Shown: positions 16,035 to 25,195 of the stretch, piece by piece | Layout: each line of letters begins with the position of its first letter | How positions within the stretch are numbered: the first letter of the stretch is position 1 | DNA from: a bacterium | Lineage (GTDB): Bacteria; Patescibacteriota; Patescibacteriia; Patescibacteriales; VMTK01 | DNA length: 36,455 bases | Assembly: GCA_030693295.1 (NCBI GenBank) | Contig: JAUYAT010000061.1 | Coordinates: 1-36,455, forward strand | Direction of reading: 5' to 3' | Notes under the pieces: model-generated | Told to the model about the DNA's origin: nothing | What the model saw: the letters and a program-made list of their open reading frames with translations, nothing else | Database searches by the model: none | Translations under genes and position numbers: made by a program

Positions 16035-17105
16035 ATGGATATTCTTCAAAAAATTAAAAAAGCCGGATTGGTCGGTAGAGGCGGCGCCTGCTTTCCAACT
16101 GCCACAAAATGGGAGATGGTTAAAAATGCGGCCGGGGAGAAAAAATATATAGTGTGCAACGCGTCTGAAGGCGAGCCCGGAGTTAAAAAGGACGGCTATA
16201 TTTTAGAGCATTTTCCGGAAAAAGTGATTGACGGCATGAAAATCGCCGTTGATTTTTTGTCTTTAGGCAATAAAGGCAAAAAAACAGTTGATGTTAAAGG
16301 CTATATTTATATAAATCCCGAGTATTATAAAAAGTTCGCTCAAAAATTGGAAAGTATAATAAGGAAGACCTCACCCCAGCCCTCTCCTTCGCAAGGAGAG
16401 GGGGCGGCGCCAATTGAAATATTCAAGAAGCCGGAAAGCGCCGGCTATATCGGCGGCGAGGAAACATCGGCGCTTAACGCGATAGAAGGCAAGCGGATTG
16501 AGCCGCGCTTAAGGCCGCCTTTTCCGACCACTAACGGCTTATGGAATTGCCCCACGATAATTAATAACGTGGAAACTTTGTATAATGTAAGCTTAGCCGC
16601 TTCAGGCGAATATAAAAATAAAAGATTTTACACGATTAACGGCGATTGCCTTTGGACAGGAGTTTATGAATTTTCCGAAGACTGGACGATTGAAAAAATT
16701 TTAAAAGAAACAAAGAATTATCCAAACTTTGATTTTTTCGCGCAGATCGGCGGCGACGGCTCGGGAGAAGTTTTAAACAGCAAACAGCTAAACATTCAGG
16801 CAACAGGCGCCGGCTCAATCACGGTATTCAGCGTTTTAAAGCACAAGCCTTTGGATTTAATCAAAAAGTGGCTTGATTTTTTTATCAGCGAGTCCTGCGG
16901 CCAGTGCACTCCCTGCCGCGAAGGAATTTACCGCCTGCTGGAAATTATAAAATCGCCAAAACCGGATTGGCAGCTGTTCGGAGAGCTATTAAACAATTTA
17001 AGCGAAACCGCTTTTTGCGGCCTTGGCTGCGTCGTGCCGGTGCCGATAAAATCGTATTTTGAAAATGTTTTGGCGAATATGCCGGGAAATGAAATTGATT
17101 TATGA
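16035..17105 (+). CDS. hydB: NuoF-like NADH-binding subunit of the [FeFe]-hydrogenase (HydB type)
   Basis: The subunit should oxidise NADH through FMN and pass electrons to HydA. It carries the nucleotide-binding GRGGACFPTATKW (family GRGGAGFPTG, Gly to Cys here), NASEGEPGV, YIGGEETSALNAIEGKR and PPFPTTNGLWNCPTIINNVET split by position, and the [4Fe-4S] ligands C288, C291, C294 (ESCGQCTPC) with C328 as likely fourth. At 356 residues it lacks the N-terminal thioredoxin-like [2Fe-2S] domain and the C-terminal ferredoxin domain of large HydB subunits. Residues about 111-126 (TSPQPSPSQGEGAAP) come from an in-frame palindrome. Its stop overlaps the hydA start by four bases (ATGA). No HydC/NuoE partner is in the window. 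Confidence 0.88.
   Translation: MDILQKIKKAGLVGRGGACFPTATKWEMVKNAAGEKKYIVCNASEGEPGVKKDGYILEHFPEKVIDGMKIAVDFLSLGNKGKKTVDVKGYIYINPEYYKKFAQKLESIIRKTSPQPSPSQGEGAAPIEIFKKPESAGYIGGEETSALNAIEGKRIEPRLRPPFPTTNGLWNCPTIINNVETLYNVSLAASGEYKNKRFYTINGDCLWTGVYEFSEDWTIEKILKETKNYPNFDFFAQIGGDGSGEVLNSKQLNIQATGAGSITVFSVLKHKPLDLIKKWLDFFISESCGQCTPCREGIYRLLEIIKSPKPDWQLFGELLNNLSETAFCGLGCVVPVPIKSYFENVLANMPGNEIDL
16380..16402. repeat. Palindrome CCCTCTCCTT/AAGGAGAGGG inside hydB
   Basis: A 10-bp perfect stem with a CGC loop, related to the CCCTCCTCTT palindromes at 6795 and 14727. It is preserved in frame and encodes Ser/Pro/Gln-rich filler. Confidence 0.8.
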
Positions 17106-18904
17106 AAAATATTAAAATAAAAATAAACGGGCAAGAAATAATTTGTTCGCCTGATAAGAATATTTACAAGGCTGCCAAAGAAAACGGGATTTTCATTCCC
17201 GGGCTTTGCGGCCACCCCGATTTTCCGGCAAAGGGCAATTGCCGCGTTTGCGTCGTGGAAATAAAAGGAAGAAAAAATTTGGTTACATCATGCTCCACGA
17301 AAGTTGAAGCCGGCATGGAGATTGTTACTGACAGCGAGCGGGTGAAAAAAGCGCGCAATTTGAATATTGAATTGATTTTTGCCGAACACATTGAAAAATG
17401 CCCGACTTGCATTTGGCGTTTTAATTGTCCTTTATTGAATTTTGCCGACAGATACAAGATTGAAATTACCCGTTTTCCGGACAGAAAAGGCAAAAGGGAT
17501 ATTTATAAATTCGCCAACGCGGTGGAAATTGACGGCACCCAGTGCATTGACTGCCGCAACTGCCTTGATTCCTGCTCAATGCTGCAAAAAATTAATTATC
17601 TTGAATTAAAAGGCAAGGGGCATAATCAGGAAATCGTCCCCGCAAGCGATAAAAAGGTTGATTGCATTTATTGCGGCCAGTGCGCCGTCCATTGTCCGGT
17701 CGGCGCGGCGCAGGAGCAGACGCATTGGGATATGGCGGAGAAAGCGATAGAGGACGGGAAAGAGAAACCAGGAATTTTTTCAAAAATATTATCCGCCGCT
17801 CCATCACGCAACCAAGGTAAATCAGCGCCGGCGGATAGGGCCGGCCATAAAAGTAAAATTATTATCGCCCAATTCGCTCCTTCAATCCGCGTAAGCATCG
17901 GGGAAGAGTTCGGCCTGCCTCACGGCAAGATTGTTACAGGGCAAGCCATTGCCGCTTTGAAAAAATTGGGCTTTGATTATGTTTTTGACGTTAATTTCGG
18001 CGCGGATGTTACGACTATGGTAGAAGCGGAGGAACTTTTGGAGAGAATTAAAAATAAAGCCGTTATGCCGATGATGACGTCTTGCTGTCCGGCCTGGGTT
18101 AAATACGTTGAATTTTATTGTCCGGAATTGATTCCCAATTTAACAACTTCCAGATCGCCTCATATCCATAGCGGGGCGATAATTAAAACTTTTTGGGCGC
18201 AAAAAATGAATATAAACCCCAAAAATATAATTGTGGTTTCGGTAATGCCCTGCACGGCTAAAAAGTTTGAGGCGTCAAGAAAAGAACTGAAAGTTGACGG
18301 GCAATGGCCGGTTGATTATGTTATTACCACGAGGGAGTTTGCATGGATGATAAAGAAAAACAATATTGATTTCGCCAAATTAAAGTCCGCGCCTGCCGAC
18401 GATTTATTGGGCGAGTATAGCGGCGCGGCCGCGATTTACGGAGCGAGCGGGGGAGTTATGGAATCCGCTTTGCGCACAGCCCAGTTTTTGGCCTGCAAAG
18501 GCAAACGAAAAGGAAGCTTGTGCGATGCGAGAATTGATTACAAAGATGTTCGCGGGATTGCCGGCATTAAAGAAGCGGTCGTGGATGTGGCAGGCAAAAA
18601 ATTAAGAGTGGCGGTGGTTAACGGCATCGGCAATATTGAGCCGGTTTTAAAAAGATTAAACGATTATGATTACATTGAAGTTATGGCTTGTCCGGGCGGC
18701 TGTATCGGCGGCGGCGGCCAGCCGATTCCAACTACTCCGGAGATTAGGCAAAAGAGAATGGATGCTTTGTATAAATTGGATAAAAGCATGAAAACAAGAA
18801 AAGCGCATGAGAATAAGGGGGTGTTGGAAGCGTTAAAATGGCTGAAAGGCCAAGGCAAGCTGGAGCATAAAATTTTACATACTAATTATAAAAAAAGAAA
18901 TTAA
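17102..18904 (+). CDS. hydA: [FeFe]-hydrogenase catalytic subunit
   Basis: The enzyme reduces protons to H2 or the reverse. Modules in order: a plant-type [2Fe-2S] domain (C36, C47, C50, C64), the His-Cys3 [4Fe-4S] motif (H96, C100, C103, C109), two ferredoxin-type clusters (C148 to C158; C188 to C198), then the H-cluster domain. The latter has TSCCPAW (proton-relay C328, ligand C329), MPCTAKKFE (C384) and MACPGGCIGGGGQP (C530, C534), and ends with the small-subunit helix region. All H-cluster ligands are present, so it should be active. About 600 residues, the M3-type layout. Residues 223-240 (SAAPSRNQGKSAPADRAG) look like an inserted linker. Co-transcribed with hydB. Confidence 0.96.
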   Translation: MKNIKIKINGQEIICSPDKNIYKAAKENGIFIPGLCGHPDFPAKGNCRVCVVEIKGRKNLVTSCSTKVEAGMEIVTDSERVKKARNLNIELIFAEHIEKCPTCIWRFNCPLLNFADRYKIEITRFPDRKGKRDIYKFANAVEIDGTQCIDCRNCLDSCSMLQKINYLELKGKGHNQEIVPASDKKVDCIYCGQCAVHCPVGAAQEQTHWDMAEKAIEDGKEKPGIFSKILSAAPSRNQGKSAPADRAGHKSKIIIAQFAPSIRVSIGEEFGLPHGKIVTGQAIAALKKLGFDYVFDVNFGADVTTMVEAEELLERIKNKAVMPMMTSCCPAWVKYVEFYCPELIPNLTTSRSPHIHSGAIIKTFWAQKMNINPKNIIVVSVMPCTAKKFEASRKELKVDGQWPVDYVITTREFAWMIKKNNIDFAKLKSAPADDLLGEYSGAAAIYGASGGVMESALRTAQFLACKGKRKGSLCDARIDYKDVRGIAGIKEAVVDVAGKKLRVAVVNGIGNIEPVLKRLNDYDYIEVMACPGGCIGGGGQPIPTTPEIRQKRMDALYKLDKSMKTRKAHENKGVLEALKWLKGQGKLEHKILHTNYKKRN

Positions 18905-18919
18905 GAAAATTAATTCTAC

Positions 18920-18996
18920 CCGGCTTCAGCCGGCTCTTAAAAATTGTTGTATTATTTACGGCGGCAGAGACCCCCTGCGGCGGGTAGTCTCTGCCG
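18920..18996 (+). promoter_or_regulatory. Two hairpins in the hydA-hydG gap
   Basis: CCGGCT/AGCCGG at 18920-18933 and a 10-bp CGGCAGAGAC/GTCTCTGCCG stem at 18962-18996, without a following T-run. They may stabilise or process mRNA between the structural and maturation genes, or be dispersed palindromes. Confidence 0.45.
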
Positions 18997-19021
18997 GAGC
19001 AAAAAGTTGTTTAATTATATT

Positions 19022-20392
19022 ATGATGAAAATTATTAATGAAGATGAAATTCAAGAGTTAATGACATTACGAGCTAGCCGTTCGGAAGTCAGAGAAATTT
19101 TGCAAAAAGGCGAGGAAATGAAAGGATTAGGTTTAGATGATTGCGCCAAACTGCTTTCCATCCAGGATTCTGAATTATTAGAAATGCTTTTTGCGAGCGC
19201 AAAAAAAATAAAAATTGCTATTTATGGCCCGCGCATAGTTTTATTCGCTCCTTTGTATTGCAGCAACTTTTGCGTTAATGATTGCGAATACTGCGCTTTT
19301 CATGTTCGCAATCAAGCGCCCCGTAAAAAATTAACTTTAAAAGAAGTGCGCGAACAAGTAGAGATTTTAGAAGCAATGGGGCATAAACGTTTGCTTTTAG
19401 AGTTTGGCGAACATCCGATTGAAAATTCTATTGATTATGTAGTAGATGTGATTAAAACAATTTATGCCACCAAGGAAGGACAAGGTGAAATCAGGCGAGT
19501 GAATGTCAATATTGCCGCTACTACGGTGGAAAATTACAGGCGATTAAAAGAAGCCGGCATTGGCACTTATCAGCTTTTTCAGGAAACTTACCATAAGCCC
19601 ACTTATAAAAAAATGCACAATGGGCCAAAAGCTGATTATGAAAGGCAAATTACAGCATTGCTTAAGGCTTTTGAAGCAGGAATTGATGATTTAGGCATTG
19701 GGGTTCTGTTTGGTTTATACGACTTTCGCTTTGAAGTTTTAGCATTGGTTCAATACGCCCAATTTATGGATAAAATTTTGGGCGTCGGGCCTCATACTAT
19801 TTCTGTTCCGCGTTTTCAGCCGGCTCATACAGTTAATTTTGATTTGAAACATCAAGTTAGCGATCAAGATTTTTTAAAGCTTATCGCTGTTTTACGTTTA
19901 GCAGTGCCTTATACCGGCATGATTATTTCCACGCGCGAAAGACCGGAAATTCGGCGCCAGGCGTTTGCTGTCGGCATTTCTCAAGCAAGCGCGGCTTCTA
20001 GAACAGAACCCGGCGGCTATTCAGGAAAGAAGGAACAATCCGCGGAGGGTCAGTTTAACCTTAATGACCATCGCAGTCTGGACGAGGTTGTTCAAGATAT
20101 TTGCAGATTGGGGTATCTGCCCAGCTTTTGCACCACTTGCTATCGCGTTGGCCGCACCGGCGATGTTTTTATGAAATTAGCTAAGGCAGGCAAGATTCAT
20201 CAGATGTGCCAGCCAAATGCCCTGCTTACTTTTAAGGAATATTTATTGGATTACGCGACACCGGCAACCCGTCAAATTGGCGAGAGAAGTATTTTAAACC
20301 ATCTTAATGCAATAGAAAATTTAGAAGCAAAAGATACGCTTGTTAGAAATTTAAAAAATTTAGAACAGGGTGAAAGGGATTTGTATATTTAA
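19022..20392 (+). CDS. hydG: [FeFe]-hydrogenase maturase HydG (tyrosine lyase)
   Basis: HydG is a radical SAM enzyme that cleaves tyrosine to make the CO and CN ligands of the H-cluster. The radical SAM cluster motif CX3CX2C is C84, C88, C91 (CVNDCEYC). The family's second cluster motif CX2CX22C is C370, C373, C396 (FCTTCYRVGRTGDVFMKLA), with exact spacing, which separates HydG from ThiH. The start is the ATG at 19022 (a second ATG follows directly); an upstream TTG frame extension encodes implausible palindrome-derived sequence. It heads a tight G-E-F run. Confidence 0.95.
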   Translation: MMKIINEDEIQELMTLRASRSEVREILQKGEEMKGLGLDDCAKLLSIQDSELLEMLFASAKKIKIAIYGPRIVLFAPLYCSNFCVNDCEYCAFHVRNQAPRKKLTLKEVREQVEILEAMGHKRLLLEFGEHPIENSIDYVVDVIKTIYATKEGQGEIRRVNVNIAATTVENYRRLKEAGIGTYQLFQETYHKPTYKKMHNGPKADYERQITALLKAFEAGIDDLGIGVLFGLYDFRFEVLALVQYAQFMDKILGVGPHTISVPRFQPAHTVNFDLKHQVSDQDFLKLIAVLRLAVPYTGMIISTRERPEIRRQAFAVGISQASAASRTEPGGYSGKKEQSAEGQFNLNDHRSLDEVVQDICRLGYLPSFCTTCYRVGRTGDVFMKLAKAGKIHQMCQPNALLTFKEYLLDYATPATRQIGERSILNHLNAIENLEAKDTLVRNLKNLEQGERDLYI

Positions 20393-20393
20393 T

Positions 20394-21470
20394 ATGCTAA
20401 AAAGAAGACTACAAAACTTTGATCAAAAAACCTTAATTAGATATCTTCAAGCAGAAGATGAGTTGCAACAAGAACTTTTCCAGCTGGCTCGGCAAGCCAA
20501 AGAAAAAGTTTTTGGCAAACAAATCTGGCTTCGCGGCATTATTGAGTTTTCTAATATCTGCCAAAATAATTGCTTTTATTGCGGCATTAGAAAAGGCAAT
20601 CAGAAACAAAAACGATTTCAAATGAATACTAAAGAAATTTTAGATTGCTTGAAATTTATTGATAAAGCGAATTACGGATCGGTTGTTTATCAGAGCGGCG
20701 AAGCAACCACAGATTATTTTAAAGATTATTTACTAAACATTGTTGGAATTACGCATAAAAAATATCCGCAATTAGGAATTACCATTTCCTGCGGAGAGCA
20801 GGATTTTGATTTTTTAAAACAGCTTAAACAAGCCGGCGCCGATCGTTACTTATTAAGAATAGAAACCGCAAATCCAAAATTGTACGCAAAACTTCATCCC
20901 AAAGAGATGTCTTGGCAAAAAAGATTCAGGTGCTTAAAAAATCTGCAAAAATTAAATTACCAAGTCGGCACAGGCGTGATGGTCGGACTGCCGGGACAAA
21001 CAATGGAAGACTTAATAAATGATTTAAAATTTTTTGTTGACAATAAATTTGATATGTTTGGCATCGGGCCTTATGTTATTCACAAGGATACTCCCCTGGG
21101 GCGCGATCCAAAAATTCAAAAATGGTGGCAAAAAAATAAAGAGAAAAATTTTAATATATTTTTAAATTTTTTAGCGATTTTGCGCGTTTTATTGCCAAAT
21201 GTAAACATTGCGGCTGCTACAGCCTGTGATGTCTTTAATCCGCTTGGACGGATAAAAGTTTTGCGGATTGCCGGCAATGTAATAATGCCGTCAGTTACGC
21301 CAAAAGATTATCGCGATAAATATTTGCTTTATGAGAATAAGCCCAATATTGATGAAGGCGCTGATAAAAGTTTTACAGATATCGTGAATAAAATTAAACA
21401 AGCCGGTTTAGAGCCGATTTTTGGCGAGCAAGGGAATTCCCCGTTTTATTATAAAAGAATTTATGGCTAA
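20394..21470 (+). CDS. hydE: [FeFe]-hydrogenase maturase HydE
   Basis: HydE is a radical SAM enzyme acting in assembly of the di-iron centre and its dithiomethylamine bridge. CX3CX2C is C56, C60, C63 ([14 protein letters not shown]). Other family blocks are [58 protein letters not shown] and [15 protein letters not shown]. The start at 20394 lies two bases after the hydG stop. BioB or PylB homologues are the alternatives; the position between hydG and hydF settles it. Confidence 0.93.
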   Translation: MLKRRLQNFDQKTLIRYLQAEDELQQELFQLARQAKEKVFGKQIWLRGIIEFSNICQNNCFYCGIRKGNQKQKRFQMNTKEILDCLKFIDKANYGSVVYQSGEATTDYFKDYLLNIVGITHKKYPQLGITISCGEQDFDFLKQLKQAGADRYLLRIETANPKLYAKLHPKEMSWQKRFRCLKNLQKLNYQVGTGVMVGLPGQTMEDLINDLKFFVDNKFDMFGIGPYVIHKDTPLGRDPKIQKWWQKNKEKNFNIFLNFLAILRVLLPNVNIAAATACDVFNPLGRIKVLRIAGNVIMPSVTPKDYRDKYLLYENKPNIDEGADKSFTDIVNKIKQAGLEPIFGEQGNSPFYYKRIYG

Positions 21471-22746
21471 GCGAAAAGAATATTCTATTATCTCTTTTGT
21501 CGGTCGAGTAAATGTCGGCAAGTCTTCCCTTTTTAATCTATTAAGCGGACAAAAGGATTTTGCCATTGTGGACGCGCGTCCCGGCACAACAGCCGACACT
21601 GTAGCGGCGCGAATGGAAATTCATGGTTTAGGACCGGTAAAAGTTTTGGATACGGCTGGAATAGATGAATATTCTAAGCTGGGAGAGAAAAAAAGAAAAA
21701 AGACTTATGAAGCAATAGAAGAAGCCGATCTGACTTTAATTGTTATTGATTTAGCAAACAATACAAAGGATAGAGATTTTGCTCTTGAAAAAGAAGTCGC
21801 CGCAAGAGCTTTAAAATATAATAAACAAGTATTAATTATTTATAATATTTTTTCAACTAAAAAATCTTTAGAACAAACAAAGAAGTTTAAGAATCTGTTT
21901 AATAAAAAGTTAGGTCTAAATTTGCCAAGTATTTGTCTGGATGCTTTAAATAGCAAAGAACAAAAAAAATTTATTAAATTCATTAGCATCCATTTTAAAA
22001 AAGAAAGTCTTGATATTGACTTAATTCCTTTGCCTCAAGGAAAAGGGTATGTACTTTTAAATATTCCTATGGATGAAGAAACTCCGGCTTTAAGGATTTT
22101 GCGGCCGCAAGATATGGCAGTAGAAAGGCTTTTGCGCAAATATTTAATTCCCGTGCTTTTCAGGTTGGATTTAAAAAAAGCGCGGGCTAATGATGAAACT
22201 GAAAAAAAGCGATTTTTGGCCCTGCTTAAACATTTGCATAATTCTTCGGAAGGGTTGAAATTGATTATTACTGATAGCCAAGCAATGGATATTTTAGATC
22301 ATTGGACGCCCTCGGATATTCCTCTGACTACTTTTTCTGTGATGATGGCGAATTATATGAGTTGCGGCAATTTAGATTTGTTCGTTAAAGGATTGGAGGC
22401 ATTTTCTTTTTTAAGGAATGGTGATAAAATTTTAATTATGGAAAGCTGTAATCATAATAGAAAGTGCGATGATATCGGAACCAAGCAGATCCCTCGTTTA
22501 ATTAAAGAAAAATTAGGATTAAAGCCAAAGATAGATTTTTCTTTTGGACGAGTTATGCCCGATGATTTAAGCCGGTATAAGTTAGCTATTCATTGCGGAG
22601 GATGTATGGCTGACCGCCAAAAATACGGACGAAGAATTATTAAATTAAAAGAAGCCGGCATTCCAATAACTAATTATGGACTTTTTTTATCTTGGATACA
22701 TAATCCTAAAGCAGTAAAGAGAGTTTGTAAAATTTTTAGAATTTAA
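21463..22746 (+). CDS. hydF: [FeFe]-hydrogenase maturation GTPase HydF
   Basis: HydF is the scaffold that loads the assembled di-iron subcluster into HydA. It has the P-loop [10 protein letters not shown], the switch region [18 protein letters not shown], a middle dimerisation domain, and the C-terminal [4Fe-4S] site CNH (C329, H331) with CGGC (C378, C381). The start ATG overlaps the hydE stop by eight bases, implying translational coupling. The usual fourth GTPase motif NKxD is replaced by a region reading YNIFSTKKS, so guanine recognition may be altered. Confidence 0.93.
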   Translation: MAKRKEYSIISFVGRVNVGKSSLFNLLSGQKDFAIVDARPGTTADTVAARMEIHGLGPVKVLDTAGIDEYSKLGEKKRKKTYEAIEEADLTLIVIDLANNTKDRDFALEKEVAARALKYNKQVLIIYNIFSTKKSLEQTKKFKNLFNKKLGLNLPSICLDALNSKEQKKFIKFISIHFKKESLDIDLIPLPQGKGYVLLNIPMDEETPALRILRPQDMAVERLLRKYLIPVLFRLDLKKARANDETEKKRFLALLKHLHNSSEGLKLIITDSQAMDILDHWTPSDIPLTTFSVMMANYMSCGNLDLFVKGLEAFSFLRNGDKILIMESCNHNRKCDDIGTKQIPRLIKEKLGLKPKIDFSFGRVMPDDLSRYKLAIHCGGCMADRQKYGRRIIKLKEAGIPITNYGLFLSWIHNPKAVKRVCKIFRI

Positions 22747-22755
22747 AAAATATTT

Positions 22756-23022
22756 ATGTCCAATAAAAAACAACTCGCGGCAATTACGATTTTAGTTAAA
22801 GACAGGCAGAAGCATTCCAATGAAGTTCAGCGAATTTTGACCGATAACGGCCATATAATTATGGCGCGCTTGGGAGTGAATCTGCAAAGAGCGTGCGTGG
22901 AAAACTGCACCGGCTTGATAACCGTGGCGGTGGAAGCGACAAAAAAGGAGATAAATGATTTGACGAAAAAGCTTAATAAGCTTTACGGCATTGTCGCGAA
23001 GAACAATATAATGACGGAATAA
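22756..23022 (+). CDS. TM1266-type small protein of [FeFe]-hydrogenase loci
   Basis: The 88-residue protein has the ACT/NikR-like beta-alpha-beta pattern of the TM1266 family, often called iron-only hydrogenase system regulator: AITILVKDRQKHSNEVQRIL, then MARLGVNLQRACVENCTGLITVAVEA, split here. Its biochemical role is not established. It follows hydF by nine bases, in line with the family's habit of clustering with hydEFG. Confidence 0.85.
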   Translation: MSNKKQLAAITILVKDRQKHSNEVQRILTDNGHIIMARLGVNLQRACVENCTGLITVAVEATKKEINDLTKKLNKLYGIVAKNNIMTE

Positions 23023-23047
23023 TTATAACAATAATATTTATAAATCT

Positions 23048-23587
23048 ATGCTTTTAAAAGAAAAAATCATTGAGCAAGTCAATGTTCGCGCTTTAATTCA
23101 ATTTTTGGGATTGGCCGGCATCGCGACATTTTTGCCTTTTGTCGTCCATGTGCAATGGCTCACAGGCCCGATTGTCAACGCTATTTTGATTTTGGCTTTA
23201 TTTCTGGCCGGCATCAGAAGCGCGCTGACGCTCTGCCTTATTCCCAGCTTGATGGCTTTGTCCGGCGGATTATTGCCGGCTGTTTTAGCTCCGGTTGTGC
23301 CGTTTATTATGATCAGCAACGTGATTTTGGTATTAACAGTGGACTATTTCGCCAATTTACGGCAAACAACGGCAAACAGCGCCAAAAGTTATTGGCCAGG
23401 CGTAATAATCGGAGCCGGATTGAAGTTTTTGTTTTTGTTTTTGAGCGCCAATGTAATCGCCAAATTGCTGATTAAGCAGGAATTGGCGGTAAAGGTTGCT
23501 CAAATGATGAGCTGGCCGCAGTTCGCGACGGCTGTTACGGGAGGTTTAATCGCTTGGGTAATATTGAAGCGGTTGGGGCGTGTTTAA
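23048..23587 (+). CDS. Multi-pass membrane protein of the hydrogenase locus
   Basis: The 179 residues form five or six hydrophobic helices (ALIQFLGLAGIATFLPF, AILILALFLAGI, GLLPAVLAPVVPFIMI and others). The small size and helix pattern resemble an S-component of an ECF vitamin/metal transporter, though I see no diagnostic motif. Its place as last gene before the operon terminator suggests service to the hydrogenase, for example supply of a metal or cofactor. That is inference. Confidence 0.75.
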   Translation: MLLKEKIIEQVNVRALIQFLGLAGIATFLPFVVHVQWLTGPIVNAILILALFLAGIRSALTLCLIPSLMALSGGLLPAVLAPVVPFIMISNVILVLTVDYFANLRQTTANSAKSYWPGVIIGAGLKFLFLFLSANVIAKLLIKQELAVKVAQMMSWPQFATAVTGGLIAWVILKRLGRV

Positions 23588-23613
23588 CTAAATTAATCTA
23601 TCGTTAAAATAAA

Positions 23614-23641
23614 GGCGGCATATTTTTTTATGCCGTTTTTT
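23614..23641 (+). terminator. Terminator ending the hydrogenase operon
   Basis: CGGCAT pairs with ATGCCG (23616-23621 with 23630-23635), followed by TTTTTT. It separates the operon from cca. Confidence 0.85.
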
Positions 23642-23674
23642 GACTTTAATTAGCAAGTATTGTATAGTTTTAAT

Positions 23675-25192
23675 ATGAAAATTCCGGAATATGTAAAAAA
23701 TATAATAGAAAAGCTGGAACAAGCCGGTTTTGAGGCCTATATCGTGGGCGGATGCGTGCGCGATTTGTTGTCCGAAAGAGAGCCAAGGGATTGGGATGTT
23801 ACCACCAATGCCAAGCCTGAGGAAATATTAGCGGTTTTCCCGGAAGGAAAATATGAAAATGCCTTTGGCACGGTATTGGCGCTGGTCAAGAATAAGAAGG
23901 GTGAAACCGAGAATGTGGTTGAAATAACGACATACAGGTCCGAGCAGGGCTACAGCGACAGGAGGCGGCCGGATCAAGTGATGTTTGAGGATGAGCTGGA
24001 CAAAGATTTAAGCAGGCGGGATTTTACAATAAATGCTCTGGCCATGAAAAGCGTGAAATCTAAAATTCCATTACCTGAAAATGTTTCAAGTTTCAAGTTT
24101 CAAGTTTCAGGATACCATGTTATTGATTTATTCGGCGGGCAAAAGGATTTGAAGAAAAAAATAATCAGGGCGGTGGGTGAGCCGACAGACAGGTTTAAAG
24201 AAGACGCTTTGCGCATGATGCGGGCGATACGTTTGGCTTCTGAATTGAATTTTGAAATTGAGCCGAAAACTTCGCGCGCCATAACTAAAATGGCGGGCGG
24301 CATAAAATTCATCGCCAATGAAAGGATTAAAGACGAGCTGATTAAAATATTGCAATCGGATAAGCCGTATGGCGGCATAATGCTTCTGCATGAAACAAAG
24401 CTTTTGCAATATATTTTGCCGGAATTGGAAAGGGGAGTGGGAGTTGAACAGAATCGCCACCATATCCATACCGTCTTTGTCCATTCCGTGCTGTCGTTAA
24501 AGAATTGCCCGAGCAAGGATTGGCGGGTGCGATTTGCCGCCTTGCTCCATGATATTGCCAAACCGCAGACCAAGAAGTTTATCGGCGAAGACCCCACTAC
24601 GGGCTCGGGGCAAGTCGCGACTTTTTATAATCACGACATAGTGGGCGCCAAGGTCGCGGGGAAAATTATGCGGCGGCTTAAGTTTTCCAACGAAGATGTT
24701 GAAAAAACAACGACTTTAATCCGCAACCATATGTTTTATTACAATGTCGGCGAGGTAACGGAATCATCGGTGCGCCGCTTAGTCCGCAAGGTGGGCGAGG
24801 AGAATTTAAAGGATTTGATTGATTTGCGCATAGCCGACCGCCTGGGTTCGGGCGTGCCCAAAGCCAAGCCCTATAAATTAAGGCATTTGGAATATATGAT
24901 GGAAAAAACGCGCCATGACGCGGTTTCGGTTAAAATGCTGAAAATCAACGGCGACGATTTAATAAAAAATTTAAAGATTGAGCCCAGCCCCAAAATCGGC
25001 GCGATATTGGACGTATTGCTTTCCGAGGCGATTGAAGATTCAGGTTTAAATAATAAAAAATATTTGGAAAAGCGAAGCGAGGAATTGAATAAAATGGATT
25101 TAGCCGAGTTGCGCGAAAAAGCGAAGGGAAAAATTGAGGAAAAGAAAATGGAAGATGATATGGAGCTGAAGAAAGAGTTTTGGGTAAAATAA
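23675..25192 (+). CDS. cca: CCA-adding tRNA nucleotidyltransferase with HD domain
   Basis: The enzyme adds or repairs the 3' CCA of tRNAs. The head shows GGCVRDLL and the metal-binding DWDVTT, then RRDFTINALAM and GEPTDRFKEDALRMMRAIRLA; an HD phosphohydrolase domain follows (LLHDIAKPQ, NHD, IRNH). 505 residues. Two short insertions are visible: residues 137-146 (VSSFKFQVS), from a GTTTCAA array, and about 306-314 (DPTTGSGQV), from a CCCC...GGGG palindrome just after the HD motif. Two tRNA genes without encoded CCA follow directly, matching the need for this enzyme. Confidence 0.95.
   Translation: MKIPEYVKNIIEKLEQAGFEAYIVGGCVRDLLSEREPRDWDVTTNAKPEEILAVFPEGKYENAFGTVLALVKNKKGETENVVEITTYRSEQGYSDRRRPDQVMFEDELDKDLSRRDFTINALAMKSVKSKIPLPENVSSFKFQVSGYHVIDLFGGQKDLKKKIIRAVGEPTDRFKEDALRMMRAIRLASELNFEIEPKTSRAITKMAGGIKFIANERIKDELIKILQSDKPYGGIMLLHETKLLQYILPELERGVGVEQNRHHIHTVFVHSVLSLKNCPSKDWRVRFAALLHDIAKPQTKKFIGEDPTTGSGQVATFYNHDIVGAKVAGKIMRRLKFSNEDVEKTTTLIRNHMFYYNVGEVTESSVRRLVRKVGEENLKDLIDLRIADRLGSGVPKAKPYKLRHLEYMMEKTRHDAVSVKMLKINGDDLIKNLKIEPSPKIGAILDVLLSEAIEDSGLNNKKYLEKRSEELNKMDLAELREKAKGKIEEKKMEDDMELKKEFWVK
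24083..24109. repeat. Heptamer GTTTCAA x3.9 inside cca
   Basis: The array is the complement of the TTGAAAC array in prmC (10017-10047) and encodes the same nine residues, VSSFKFQVS, in this unrelated protein. Confidence 0.93.
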
Positions 25193-25195
25193 TAC

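Noticed and set aside
18944-19021. N-terminal extension of HydG from the TTG at 18944
   Set aside because: It runs through the CGGCAGAGAC palindrome and yields Arg/Pro-rich sequence foreign to HydG; the ATG at 19022 fits the family length.
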